A stretch of 64,000 bases of DNA from Marsupella aquatica (lineage: Eukaryota > Marchantiophyta), in NCBI GenBank assembly GCA_973895155.1, contig OZ316893.1:14756001-14820000 (forward strand). The letters are read 5' to 3'. The notes beneath the pieces were generated by a model. It had not been told where the DNA came from. It made no database searches and saw nothing but the letters and a program-made list of their open reading frames with translations. The translations under genes and the position numbers were made by a program. Positions 13,978 to 26,841 of the stretch are shown here, one piece after another (position 1 is the stretch's first letter; each line of letters opens with the position of its first letter).

Positions 13978-15391
13978 AGTACTGTATTCTGTTAGTTTAG
14001 ATTCTGTTCACAATTTTGTTAGAGCTGGAGAAGATGAATAAAGAGTTCAATTCACTTACTGCCGAAGATGTTCTTCTGATGGGCCCAGTTTGGTGTAATT
14101 TGTGTGGCTCTTGAGGGATATATATGACAGAGGCAATAGGAGCTGTCCTTTGAATAGGCCCTCAAACCTCAAAACATGATTATCTTCCTGGTTTTTTTCA
14201 TAAATATATTAAAGCCGTGAAAGACGAGGGGAATATAAGCAGCACCAAAAGTGCATAAAACATGATTGTTTTAACTACTAGGTTAAAATTACTCCTGGAA
14301 TATATTATTTAATACGGCTTCTCAAACCCCAGAACAAAACTTGATGTCTCCCAACTGATAGGTTAATTTTTCTCCTAGAATATATTATCTAATAGGATCT
14401 AAAAACTTGTTGTATCTTGATTACTAGGTTTGGAATAGACTATCTGATAGGATCTCAAAATTTGCTATATCTTGAATACTAGGTTTGAATACTAGGTTTG
14501 ATTATCTAAAAGGATCTCAAAACTTGTTTTGGGCTATATTATCTTAACTTAAATCTCAACTTGCATAAACTTTGGGTTTGAATTTCATTGAAGAAAGGAC
14601 AAGAATAATTAAAATTAGTAAGGGTGAATAGTCTTTCTCTAATTAATTGCTACTAGAGCATTATGGTCAATAACAGTCCTCCTAAAACTTTGGTTGAAAC
14701 CCTCATTTACTTACTGGGTATTATAGCTCACATTTCCAGATCATTATTATATGAATAAAAAACCTAATGTTCGAAGCACGACAGAAAAAAAATAAAGTGA
14801 CTGTGGAAAAGTATTGTCAGGAATGTCTTGCCATGAGGGCATGTCAAAGCACCATAAGTAAAGGCTTATGGTTGAAAATTTTTGGAAGTAGTTATGGGCC
14901 ACCTAAATAGGTAACCTGTAAGGTTTTATCCTGAACATAAAACCATTTTATGTCCTTGGCCATAAGTCACTTATGGCCCTTAACACTCCCTATCATCTCA
15001 AGAAAATCTCCTTGGGCTATGGCCGTGAGTTTCTTACTCAGGACAACACACTTGTGGGTAGCCTAACCCTCCACCTAAACCTCGAAGTTTTAGCTTCTCT
15101 TGCGTAAGAGCACCAGTGTTGATTTGGACAATAAATAATTATTATTATTAAAATTTTGGATGTGACTGAAAATATTTTAGAGTGTAGTCTTCCATAAAGT
15201 TTTCAGTATGCCTACTATTTAAAAAATAAAAAAACTAGATTGGAGAGGAATGTTGGCTTTGCCGAAACTAGAAAACAATAACTATTTATCTGGGACGGCA
15301 ATCCGTACGTTTTTGAGTCAGTTTGGGACCAAACCTTTGCGAGTCTCTGTCTTCTCGACATTCTCTCAAGATTGACACACATGTGTCTTTC
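13978..15391. other. UTP13 3' flank and AT-rich spacer
   Basis: The first few hundred bases are probably the UTP13 3' UTR. From about 14270 to 14530 there are imperfect short repeats of a phrase like TACTAGGTT...AATATATTATCTAATAGGATCTCAAAACTTG, spaced about 65-75 bp apart. No coding exon recognised. Confidence 0.5.
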
Positions 15392-15960
15392 ATTCATTCA
15401 GTGAATTCACATTGAGCAATTTTTGATTCAGATTGAACAACTGATAGCAGGTTATAAAAGGGTTTTTGATCGTTTCGCGAGTCCCTGTCGTCTTACTATT
15501 CTCTCAAGATTGACATAGAAATCTTTCATTCACTCAGTGAAGTCTCAACGAGCAATTCTCGATTCACACCGAGTCGTTGATAGCAGCTACAAGAGGTATT
15601 TGATAGCTTGACATTCAGTGAATTCACATTGAGCGGTTCTTGATTCACGTTGAGCAATTGATAGCAATTATAAGAGGTTCGTTTCTGATAGCTTTGCGAG
15701 GCGCTGCCGTCTTAATATTCTCAGACAATAGAAATGACTTCCATTCATTCAGTGAATTCACATTGAGCAGTTCTTGATTCACATTGAGCAATTGATAGCA
15801 ATTCTAAGAGGTTCGTTTCTGATAGCTTTGCGAGGCGCTGTCGTCTTAATATTCTCAGACAATAGAAATGTCTTCCATTCACTCAGTGAAATAATTCACA
15901 TTGAGCAGTTCTTGATTCACATTGAGCAATTGATAGCAATTATAAGAGGTTTTTGATAGG
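15392..15960. repeat. Four- to five-copy tandem repeat, about 135 bp
   Basis: Units start with a CATTCA(TTCA)GTGAATTCACATTGAGCA-like block at about 15392, 15531, 15609 (short copy), 15744 and 15879. Each contains the word ATTGAGCAATTGATAGCA and, in most copies, TTTGCGAGGCGCTG-CGTCTTAATATTCTC. The two units from about 15600 to 15870 are nearly identical to each other. The array lies between the 3' ends of UTP13 and the EFHC gene. Its function is unknown. Confidence 0.75.
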
Positions 15961-16201
15961 CAGCTTATCTTTCAGAGAGAGTTAACATTACAATGAGATC
16001 TTCAGCTGGATGCAAGCAAGAAAGGTGGCCGAGAGTGACTTTCACACGTTTAGGCCACTACACTGCAAGCTAGGATTGGATTTTCCAGGCTACACTGAGG
16101 CTGTCATTCCTTGACAACACATAGAACTGGGGCTCGAATTGGGGTCTTGATTTCGCATAGGGATATAGGCCTGCATGTCTTCGCAGCATTTATGCTTTTA
16201 C

Positions 16202-19200
16202 TCAGTTGTTAGACTCGACAATCAGCTCCTTCAGGAGTGATTGTAAATTTGCATACTTCGCACCTGGCTTCTGACATCCCCGCTCCAGAGTGATCAATTC
16301 GTGTGGAGTTAGTTTCAGTCCAGCCCTCGCTAGCAGATTTCCCACTGGCTCCTTGCTTGGTTCCGGCGGTAATCTGAGTGAAAGATCATCATTGATGCCA
16401 CAAGTCAGTCTCAGACATCAATCACCACATGAACAAAACCCAGCAATGTGCTGTCAGTAACAAATCTGCATACCTGAAGGAGTCATATAGTCTAAGAGCA
16501 CGAAGCTATTTCCAGCTAAATGAGAACGATTGCGATGACACGATATGGAAGTTTAATTAGATGAAACCAGCAATGAAGGCAAACTTGAGTGAAGGGAAAT
16601 GTACACCAGAGGCAACGGTAAGCCTGGCGTGCTCTGAAATTAATCAATTGGCCTGTACATGTTGGAATCCAAGATTCAATCCATGGGTGAGGTTGTGAGT
16701 TTGAGAATCATTGGAGGTTATCTCACCCTTGTGGACTAGCCGGACGTGATACAGGAGGACTTTGGCATGATAGATTACTGGACGGAATCTTGGCACTGAG
16801 ATCCGCTTTCGAATCTGCCGGCAACTGCTTAAGTTGCTCCTTGACCTGCAAGGAAATTCAGAGAATGCACGCATTCGAGCTGGAACGTGATTAGAGTTCT
16901 TGAAAGCAAACATCATTTCCTGGATATTTAACTGGAGGTTTGATTTGAAGACACGGCGTGGGCAGGCAAATAAAACTGCTCATGACCACAAAATTGAGAT
17001 CAGCCTATGGCAATTCTTACGTGATGGGGGTTAACAAACCTTGTTGACAACACGATTGAAGTCAGCCTGCGGAAATCGTCTCGGGTTCTCTTCCATGAAC
17101 TTGAGCGTCCAATCATCAGCTTTGAACAAGAGAAATTGACGGTTGTGAATTTCTACAATGGCACCGACATAGAAGTCTTCTGGAGTATATGCTTCTAACG
17201 TCCCAGGCTTCCGTGTGGAATTCTGGCGATGAATATACCGTCCATTAACAACACCCGAGTTCCGAGCTGGTTGCTCATAAACAGACAATGAATCGTCTTC
17301 CAGATAGAACTGTCGTCATAAACAAAGGGTGAGTCGTACTATTTAGTCAAAAATATGTCCACAGCAAAGTTTCTCGACTCCATTGAATTTGTGATTCATA
17401 GAAAAACAGGTAATCATGTTTTGACAGTTCGGGAATCTGTTAATTGATTCGGGTATGCTTCTGACCTACGGGAATTTACGCGTCATAAATCATGAGCATC
17501 ACCTGGAAAATAAACCACCGTGTCTTGTCCACTGGCGAGACCCAATGATCGCGATCCTCGACCATTTTGCAAGCAAACAACATGACCTGCATGACCAGAA
17601 ACGCATGCAAGACTAATTAGTACAACAGGTCCAACAGCTTCACTTCAAAATTCTCCACAAGTGCAGAAACGCGCGATATGCACCAAAGAAATAATAATTA
17701 CAGTGTTTCATCGAAGGAAATTTCAATTGGAACGGTCGTCAACAGAATAATTCACTTCTTGCGTCGCAGTGTATACGACACGCACAGGAAACCCTTAGTT
17801 CTCGATTTCTTTTAAGTGTTCACTTCTAGTTTCAGTCTTTGAATTCGGTTCTGGTGGAAAGGAAAACTTGTCATGTATGGAGCAAATCTAGATCGACCTT
17901 TCCACCGTTGTTCATCATCTTGAAAAAATCTTTGGGCCATGATCTGGGCATCAAGTGAATGACATTCATCATGCTGTCCTCCTCCGTTCCCCATCCGTTG
18001 TGAGGTGGCACCTCCATCCTGGCCAAAACCGGCGTGGGCTCCTGCAATTACAATTTGTAGACAAGGAAAATGTGGAAGAGAAACGTCAGCGATCTATCCA
18101 TGTTGAAGTGAGCCACTGCTCGAACATTCTCATCTCTATGAAAGTAAACGAATCATAGAGATCAAGACAATACATTGCGGACAACTGCACATCATTCAAC
18201 TTCTCCTCATGTCTCACCTGGATATCTACAGGCATCAGCATATCGTCTGTGTAGCCATACTTAGTCTTGTAGTAGTTCCTGGTAAAGTCATCACAATCGT
18301 GAAGCAGCATGTCCCGACCCCACACTTTTACATAGCTGCCAACGGCCAAGTCCGTGTCCTTGTAACACTCCTCCTTCGACTTCTGTGTAAAAGCTGTCTT
18401 GGCCCCTGTCATTTCGGTGATTGCCCATTGTCATGAATAACAATTTCATAGAAAACTCAACCACGCCACATAGGTGACTCTTTTAATTAACTAGACTCCT
18501 CACGGAACCCTTTGACACTGGTTATAATCGAGGTTGTAATACGCTACGGATGTACAGAAAAACTCTGTCCAAGTGTTCAATTATGAGCAGATTTCTCATG
18601 ATGAGTTGAAATCCGCATATTATAGCTAATTCTCCCGTTTTGTAAGCACTTCACTACAGTGATTTTATATCATGAATACGAGGATTTGCAACGCATGCTC
18701 TGCAAAATGGTTACCAGTAGTTACCTAGAAGCTCATCGGGAAGGACCTTTGGTAGTCTCCCACGCCGAAGGAGCATAGGAAAGGGAGCCCTTCCACTGTT
18801 GCGCTCCTGGATCTCTACTATCTCAACGGTATCATCTCCAAGGAAGTAGTGGAATACCTGCGGGAGTCCCATGCTCAGCAATTAGCTTGCAGGCTCACAT
18901 TTGGGAGAGTGGTCTACCTTCTATCTGGCCCTCTCCATTTTGCTCGCTTTATGGTGTGACTACTCTTCACCTTGGTGAGGAAACGTTGCGTTGTACGCCG
19001 TTGACATATACTAATCAGTCTCAATGTAGCTTAAATTCTGATTTTCTCACAGCAAAGATTGGTACTAACAGATGATTCCAATGTAAGCTGATGGCATCGA
19101 TAATACTTTTTGATTTTAGATCCAAAGTGTACGAAATTTCTGAACATGAGGGAAATTTAACGGCAAACGAGAGCCAAGACTTACGTATGGGCGTCGAGCT

Positions 19201-21138
19201 CCATATATGTTTTCGCGATCGTCCCAGACTGCAAAGAATCTTAAGACCTTTCCATCCAATGCATAGAACTGTTTCGCTGCAAAGTCCTTCACTTGAGGTG
19301 TGAAGACAGTTTGAAGACTTTTCCTGTAATCAATCAGAGGCTCTCCGGGATATGCTTCCTCCTTACCCAGATCATAACCGTACTTGAGCAAGTACCTCTG
19401 TACAATTATCCAACATAGCCAAAGCCAAATGCTTATCAATGACATGGTAATAACAAATATTGAGTGATTGTGTATGCAGAAGGTGGCGTAGTGTTGAGAT
19501 TGAGGCACGAGGACCTACCTTGGTGAAAGTGTCACACGAAGTGATATGGAAACGGTGCCCATATATCAATATGTCCTTTCCGATGACGAAGTCTGGGATA
19601 CCCAGAACTCCACCTTTTCCATCTGGCACCTTGAGCCTTTTCAGAAACATCCCCTGGATGCAAATCGGAGGTACAGTTTAGACCTGGTCTCAATCCTTTC
19701 AACCTTTCCTCTACTTTCTCGAGTATGTCTTTAGCACTTAAATTGAAAAGGACATTCGAGAGCATCAAGATCTCTGCAAGCTTGAGCAAAGTGTTCCATG
19801 GTTCCTCTTAAAGGTCACTCTAGTGTTAACAATGAATAAAATTCGATGAAAAATTCATCCACGAAAGATTGGTTGGCTCTGGAGTAGCTGACTTGCGTGC
19901 CAGCTACTAAGTCATTCAGTATTCTGGTACTGAATGATCCAAGCTCAACCATATTTTTCTGAAAATATCAGTTTTGTTGTAAATTCGCGAGCACGTACCT
20001 GCATTATCCCGCTGTTGTCTTGTCTCGGTTCCTGTTGATGGTGTACAAAATCAAATACAATCCACACAAAGATATCGTCATTATTACTTTCTTATAATTC
20101 GATTGTGAAAATCACATGATGAGAGGGCTCACTAAAGTCGCCGCCTCGTGATTACGACGGGGGATACTTCCTACAGATCGACTCGGAAGAGCAAGCGGAT
20201 GATTCTCCATTACATGAGAAAATTAAAATTTCAGCTTGTAATATTGTAAGATTGTACGGCGAATTTGAGTGTAGAATGCAGTCATCAGCAGATAGAGTTT
20301 TTTTGAAGGTGAAAAGAAACGGGATGCATCCTTTGATGATTGTGCAAACTTCCAAATTGAAGACTGGCTGTTCGAGGGCATTACCCCAACGTGTATAGTG
20401 CCGTCTTCGAGGTAGTAGTACAGAACACACTTGCGCACCCGCATATTTTCATCACGGCGTTCAGCTATGCCCTCTTTGAAATAGGCGTAGAATCTTAACA
20501 CCTAGGGAGTTCTTGCACCCATCCGATTGGGAAAGTTCGTTAGATTAGCACTTCTGCAATGAAGGTAACCCCTGGCTATTGTGTGTTTGTTCGTGCTGTG
20601 TTGTGATTTCCCTCCCCCACTTCTGGGCCGCTTGATATGTGCATTCACTGCTTTTAATTACGGATCATTCACAGCATTTTGGAGAGCATGGAGTGGCACA
20701 AATTGAGCAGTTTCACAATTTGACGTCATGCATGCAGCACTTGATTGAGGTATGATCATCGATCGAATAAGGCCACAGAAGTAATCAAGCCACCCGTAGT
20801 GCAGTAGCTGGCTATTAGAATGATGAACTGTGGAGAGTTTCTATTAATTGCGGTGGGTATACCCGTTTGTCCCACTTGAGCCAACCAGGCTGAGGACCGC
20901 TTGTTTTGTTGGTGCAGGCGTCGCACGCCCCACTGTCGTCATAGTTCTCCTGAGTCTGGTTGTATTCAATTTTGGTCGTTCTTCTCGTTGGCGATGTGGA
21001 ATCTGGATAGCCCGTGTACACATCCAAACTCCGACCACGCGTCTCCTTGTTTCTGGTGGCCTTCCTGTAATCCAGAGCCCTGACCTCCGGGTACCCATCG
21101 TTGAAGGTCAAGTTCTGCGGCTTTCGGCGCGGTTGTTC
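16202..21138 (-). CDS. EFHC1/2-like DM10-domain ciliary protein (first exon unresolved)
   Basis: Protein of doublet microtubules in motile cilia and flagella. Exons on the minus strand: 21138-20863, 20501-20385, 20031-19999, 19653-19519, 19397-19185, 18857-18725, 18405-18218, 18041-17898, 17586-17503, 17309-17040, 16845-16727 and 16373-16202. Phases agree and they give 627 aa. At least one upstream exon with the start codon is missing, because 21138 follows an acceptor AG; I could not place it. Three DM10 domains are visible, with typical signatures: VLRFYAYFKE and CVLYYYLEDGTIHV; VLRFFAVWDD and VFHYFLGDDTVEI; FYLEDDSLSVYEQPARNSGVVNGRYI and YVGAIVEI. No calcium-binding EF-hand loop is evident in the last about 100 residues. 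Length matches EFHC1 (about 640 aa). In plants such genes are expected only where sperm are flagellated. Confidence 0.88.
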
Positions 21139-22707
21139 CTGTTTCCAGCAAGGTAAGAGAGACCAGCAAACTATGAGATTTTGCTAGGAGCAGAACCCGC
21201 TGCTGATTCATATTTTGATGCCTATCGTCGACAATCTTTCATAGATCCGCCGACACTGCCGACTTGGAATGACACAATGATCGCCCATTAGTGAAAATTA
21301 ATTACTTCAATTGAGGAGTCTTCTTTGTCCAAGACCTCTCGGATTAAGACTCCGCAACAAAGGTTAAGATTGTGGTCTGTATCCATGAACCGCGTCACGA
21401 GAACCGACTTCAATGTTAAGGAAATTTACTTAAGTTCAAAGTCTGAAAGGCAAAGAAGAATGTGTGGAAAATCTAGAGTACAATCTCCCACATCTAGCGA
21501 GGATGGTGCAAGAATACACGACAAAGCTGGACATCTAATGGCCCCAATGTCATCCAAACGTATATTCTAAATATAATTTCGTGTGCATGTCAAACTACCT
21601 CTGGTCTAGGCGATTGCACACTACAATTGCAAACGAGAGGGGAGTATCGCGTCTGTGGTTTCGTCTAGCAGGATGTCATGCACTATATCGTCCAGAGATT
21701 CTCTCTCAAGCTCTGTTTCGATTTTGGAAGATCAAGCTCCATGTGTAGTGCCATTGACATCGGTTGGAAAGGAGCATGATCTACCTATAGAAGGAGTGAG
21801 AGAGGGAGGAAAGAGCAGCAGCAGATCCAGACCGGGGGATGCACGAATGTGAAGGCTGGCAGATCCATGCCGCCCGGCCCGCACCGTGAAAACTCCTACG
21901 AAGCTCCTACGAAGCTGCCGAAAGTCGAGTGCAAAACTTCAATCGATCGATCAATCATGAGGATCCTCCTAATATGCCTCCACCTGATAGTTTTAAGATT
22001 GAAGATGGAGCACTTTTGGATGGAGACAAGATCAGAGGGGCCCCAAGCGGAGTTTCAATGTTACTGCATTGGCATTTTGCTTGGTTTGGAGCGCGATGCT
22101 TGTCTTCCGTTGAAGTAGCCTAGCCTCGATTGCAGTTACTCTTCACATGAAGAAGAGTCGCTGGAGTTATGTTTCATCGTTCGGCTGTACGTTCGTAATT
22201 GATTAGGTCAACAACGTTCAAGACTACGAAAACTAACGGGCTGGATTAAAACCGGTACTGCACTTTGTCCCTAGAATCAAGCTTCAATTCGATCCACATT
22301 TCCACCAATTCAAGGAGGACTTTTGTAAGACTGTAAGCCCAAATTCACTCTGTTAGTTGTTAAAATCACCCACACCGTTTCAACCAGAAGCTAAATTTCA
22401 CGCGTAGTGTGACAAGCCCCGGATGACAGGTGCCAAATAAACCGCGAATTACCATTTCCTGACATACCCCTTCTTCTGGCTACTACCAATTTTTGAACCT
22501 CGAGAATTCACAGGACTGTCACAAAAACGTTTCAGAAGCTGGGCGACGCAAATTTACTGTCAAATCTGAATCGAATTTCTTCGGATGGTGTCTATTGTGA
22601 TCACTTTTCAGAGCTGGATGACAATTCGGAGCGACTAGGTCTTACTAAATCAATTCAATTTGTTGAGATCTCTTGACGTAGCCTAGTCATGACAGATGCG
22701 CTAAAGG
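21139..22707. other. Upstream region of the EFHC gene
   Basis: This should contain the missing first exon and promoter of the EFHC gene. A short minus-strand ATG frame near 21280 and another starting near 21870 are candidates, but neither joins convincingly in phase to the acceptor at 21138. Nothing else recognised. Confidence 0.4.
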
Positions 22708-22960
22708 GAGAGTGTGAACTTTGTCGAGGCAGAGTACGAATTTGTCGAGCAAGTCGGCCCCAGCCAGCAACATGGCGGAGGCGCTAGCTTACAGGAAAAA
22801 CTGGAGCTGTTTTACACGGGACACCCCGTGGTGGTCTCTTCCAACGCATTTTTTGCATGCACCTGCACCGACGATTACAGGGATAAGACGTGGAAGCTGG
22901 CAAAGTTTGCTACACCTCGCAACGCGATCCTGATCTCGTCAGCACTGGGAGTAACTAACC
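22708..22960 (+). pseudogene. Duplicated 5' fragment of UTP13
   Basis: A diverged copy of the UTP13 leader and first exon. The shared text begins AGTGTGAACTTTGTCGAGGCAGA (compare 7469) and runs through the start context GCAACATGGCGGAGGCGCT, the Lys-rich codons, the CCCCGTGG block and the TGCACC-GACGA block, fading out near 22960. It lacks about 18 bp after the AAAAA stretch and is frameshifted, so it cannot encode the WD40 protein. No introns or downstream exons of UTP13 follow. It is a DNA-level duplication of the promoter-proximal end, not a processed copy. Confidence 0.85.
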
Positions 22961-23337
22961 CTCACCTGGCTTTCGTTCTTTAGCTGCATCGACCACTCTT
23001 TCCAATCGATGGAGAGAATTGTTGAGCTGGGGTGGCAGAGACAGCCAGAGACTCCCAAATTTGGGGGAAGCCTGAATTACAAATTTCGATTATCGGGGAG
23101 TTTCTCGTGATACCATCCATGGTCAGTTGTGTCAGCTCGTGCAATGTCCTTGGATTCTTAACATTGACGAGGGCCTGAACCGGTTTCGTATGAGCCAATG
23201 GAGTGGAGTGGACTTGTTGTCGCCTGCGATTGAGCACTCTCGCAACCGCATCGTGTGCGGGAAGCTTCCGTCAGTTGTCACCGCCGTTCGCAACAGCCCG
23301 ATTAAAGCTCCAGTATTTTAGTTAATGTCCCTCGGTC

Positions 23338-23830
23338 TCTCCGCTCACTCGTGATGTGCGCGCAAGGTCGAAATTCCGATACAACTATTGCCCTACTTAA
23401 TAATTCTCTAACACCACGGCCGACGATTCAAACCACGAACCGAGAGACGAGAGCAGTATTTATTTTGAGGAAATTTCTCTAATTCTCTCCTCTCACTCAT
23501 GAGATGCACGCAACTTGGTTGAGTACCTACTTTCCAGTCTCCTCCCCTTGTGCGCAACATCTTACTTTTCTGTCATTTTCCAACTAGTCATAGCACCCGT
23601 GGCGGACGATTCGGCTCACGAACCGACTGCAACACATCCGACGTCATTTAACCAAGCACCCGTCTTCTTGACAGTCTGTTTAGGAGAGCTTAATACTCAG
23701 TCCCTAGATCCTGTTTTTCTGCCACTTATTGCTTTTCTTTTGACTTGGTTAATAAGTCACCTCCAACCTCCTGCTTTTCTCCGCCTTCTTCCAAAAGTCA
23801 CCGCACGGCGCACGATTCAGCCGGAACTTT
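23338..23830. repeat. Weak three-copy repeat upstream of the PITP gene
   Basis: Three diverged blocks. Two carry CTC(A)CTC(A)-TGA-ATG-(G)C-CGCAA and all three end with a CACGGCGGACGATTC-like phrase (near 23410, 23600 and 23805). The last copy is partial. They lie 0.7-1.2 kb upstream of the phosphatidylinositol transfer protein gene and could be promoter duplications or degenerate transposon pieces. Confidence 0.4.
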
Positions 23831-24497
23831 GGATATAATTATTATTACTATAAGAATGCTTGAGCGCAGTGGTGGAACTTCTCCAGCACCTTCCTTCGTG
23901 ACCACGAAGTCATACGGGATTGAGGATGGTCCTCGAGAAGAGTAGCACGCAAGAAGCTCGTAGCTTTCTTTCCACCGATACGTGTTTTCCGTGGGTGAGA
24001 TCGATCGAGTAAAGACCGGGCAGGACTGCACGATTGCCTCCTTTCAGCAGAGGGTGGCAAGCGGGTCGTTCAGTCGCGGTCGTCGTTCTCACTGAGCCAT
24101 CTTGCGGTCAGTCAGAGTGAGAAGAGGAGAGGACTGCGATTTCTCTTTGCGATTGTTGTAGTAATAGTGCCGTTGCTTCGAGGGAATGAGGACATGACTT
24201 ACGCGGTTGAATATTCGTGGAAACTGGAGCGATCTTCAATGGTTTTAATGTGGGAAGAGGGACTGATTGGAAGGCAAGGCGGTCAAGGGAGAAAGGACGA
24301 CAAGGTTTCGGAAACGGGATAGTTCCAGAGTTCGAAGTTTGTTTGGAGGACTACTCGCTGTTGGTTCGTAACGATCGATCAAGCGAGTAGTTCGAGGGCT
24401 GGTTTCGTTTGGATTCGTGCGTTGTGCGGCAGGCTAGGCATACTCCTGGCTGCCGAATTAAGGAGATTCCGCGCGGGCTGCTGAAGAAGGCGGAAAA

Positions 24498-25442
24498 ATG
24501 GTTCAAATGACAGAGTTCCGGGTGGTGATGCCTCTGTCACTTGAAGAGTACAGGGTAGCGCAGATGTACATGGTGACGAGAATGCAAGAGCAGCAAACGT
24601 CCGGCGCTGAAGGCGTCGAGGTTCTAGTGAACGAGCCATTCGAAAATGAGCAGTTCGGGAAGGGCCAATACACTTCGAAGATCTACCGTATGCAGAGCAA
24701 GGCTCCATCGTGGCTAGCAGCCATCGCTCCGACGAACTCATTGCTGATCGAAGAGGAGGCCTGGAACGCATATCCAAAATGTAAAACGATTCTCAAGTGT
24801 CCCTACTTCCCTAGATTCAAGCTCACAGTAGAAACTATGCACGTAACTGACAACGGGCAGTCGCCAAATGCACACAATTTACCGAGCAGTGCGCTCACCA
24901 GCAGGACGGTGGAAACGATCGACATTGCCGCGTACGCGCAAGATTATTGGAGCTACGTGATCGCCGGCGATGCTGTGGATCTCGCAACTTTCCAATCCGC
25001 GAAAACGGGCCGAGGACCGCTCGTTCCTGGATGGCAACAGAGCTGCAGACCAGTGATGACTGCCTACAAGCTCGTCACAGTGGATGCACCATACTGGGGA
25101 TTTGGATACAGATTGGAGCAGCTCGTGTTGGGGGGAGAGAGAGCTCTCTTTGCGGAGAGCCACAGGCAATGCTTCGCGTGGATCGACGAGTGGTTCGGAC
25201 TGACATTCGATGATGTGAGGAAATTAGAGCTGGAGATGGACGAAACCCTCAAATTGACGATGGCTCAGAATCAAGGGATCGTGCAACCGAAAGAGGAGGG
25301 CAAGAGGAATGGAGGAAATGGCGATGGTGAAATTGAGGACGAGCTACAGGTGGACTCGCAACAGAATTTCTCACAAGGTAGATTAGGAGTAGAGAGTGGA
25401 GTGGATAGGAATTTCTCAAAGAGTGTGTTGGTGACGATGTAA
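24498..25442 (+). CDS. Class I phosphatidylinositol transfer protein (START-like PITP)
   Basis: Soluble lipid-exchange protein that carries phosphatidylinositol and phosphatidylcholine between membranes. Single exon, 314 aa. The family fold can be followed end to end: TEFRVVMPLSLEEYRVAQMY at the N-terminus, GEGVEVLVNEPFE, KGQYTSKIYRMQSKAPSW, then IEEEAWNAYPKC, FPRFKLTVETMH, TVETIDIA, and a C-terminal WIDEWFGLTFDDVRKLELE helix. After about residue 265 comes an extra low-complexity tail of Glu, Gly and Asn. Normal length for the domain is about 270 aa. The first ATG of the frame is followed two codons later by another ATG, so the start is uncertain by a few residues. No intron is present, although the neighbouring genes are intron-rich, so retroposition is possible; no poly(A) or target duplication was seen. 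Confidence 0.9.
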   Translation: MVQMTEFRVVMPLSLEEYRVAQMYMVTRMQEQQTSGAEGVEVLVNEPFENEQFGKGQYTSKIYRMQSKAPSWLAAIAPTNSLLIEEEAWNAYPKCKTILKCPYFPRFKLTVETMHVTDNGQSPNAHNLPSSALTSRTVETIDIAAYAQDYWSYVIAGDAVDLATFQSAKTGRGPLVPGWQQSCRPVMTAYKLVTVDAPYWGFGYRLEQLVLGGERALFAESHRQCFAWIDEWFGLTFDDVRKLELEMDETLKLTMAQNQGIVQPKEEGKRNGGNGDGEIEDELQVDSQQNFSQGRLGVESGVDRNFSKSVLVTM

Positions 25443-26841
25443 TTCCCTGTATTGGAAAATGTCTCACATTCTGCTCTTTGCATTGTACAAATTTATTATG
25501 GACCTTTTGCGTTGACACAATCAATGCTCTGCCGTCCGAATTGTTCCATAAAATTATTAGTATTAGTTTCCTAGGAGCCATGTGTCACATTCTCATTGCT
25601 GACTTTGTTCATGAAGATTCTCTCCCTCCACTTGCTTGTTTGTGATTGGTGCCCTCCTGTTAGTGTTGCTTTAAATTGAAGGGGAGAATTACCAGAATGT
25701 TTTATCCCCTAATTAAGGCACCCATGTTCACAGAGAACTTCAATCAGGGGGGCTTCACTTAATTATGAATGCACAGGAAAAACGTCTAGAAGTTGTAAAT
25801 CAAATTGGTTGCAGCCATGACATTAATCTTATTGAGATTCCATCCCAGTTGCCAACTAAAGTGTAATAGAGCAGTTTGGGACAACCTTTGCTTTGTGCAC
25901 AACAGGATTACTTTATTGAGAGACCCCATAGAGAGAGAGGTTTGTTCGGGAGACTTGGATGGACAACCTATGTGTCTGTCCAAGCTTATCCGGGAAAATG
26001 TCTAAACCATAATTATGTTGCCACCACAGGCTTGTAAAAGTCCCTCTTAACTATGGTAGATAGGGACCCATATATTTGGAAACTAATATTGAGGCTTCCA
26101 GAGAACACTATTATATAATTGTTTTTGTTTAAGGAAACTACCATAATTGTATTTTTCTGGTTCTAACATTGTTCATAAACTGAATGAACTCCTGTTCTAA
26201 CTTTGCTCAGAGAATAGAGTTAATTGTCACAAAAGTGTGTGAAATGGAGTGTCACAAGTGTATCAGGTACCCCTCACAAATATCAGGTATCAGTCAAAGA
26301 TTTCAGTGATTACAAATAAGATTGGAAGTGACTCAGCGAGGTCGTCGAGTTGTGGACTTAGTCGGCCAGGGTCGCTGAAGGGACTCGACGAGGGCCACCA
26401 AAGGAACTTAGCAAGGCTGCTGAAGGGATGTTTACGCTTGGTGAGGACACTGAACTCAACTGCTATCAGTGACTGATTACTGATATGGTTTACAACTTCT
26501 GTAAAATGAAGGGTGATCATCCTTGTTAACCCCAATGTTGTAAGTTAGCACCAAGACTCATGAAACTCTGGTTTAGGTTGTGAGGCAATGCTGTGAGCTC
26601 AAATTTGTCTCATTCTTTTGTCTCATTATACTCGAGCGAAACTGAGCCTAGGTTCATTTGAGGGCCAAAAAACAAAGGACCCTGCACATGCAAGAGAGCC
26701 CTTAGAGCCGAACATATCCCTAAGCCCTTCTGGCAGTTTCAGCCCCTTTTTGAATCCCCGTTTGAATGCTGAGTAGTTCATTCAATAGAGAGCTAGAGGA
26801 AGCTCAACTCACCCTAGAATCTGTTGAAATTTTGTCCTCAA
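25443..26841. other. Spacer between the PITP gene and the transposon cluster
   Basis: PITP 3' flank followed by AT-rich sequence. No coding exon, RNA gene or repeat boundary recognised. Confidence 0.5.
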
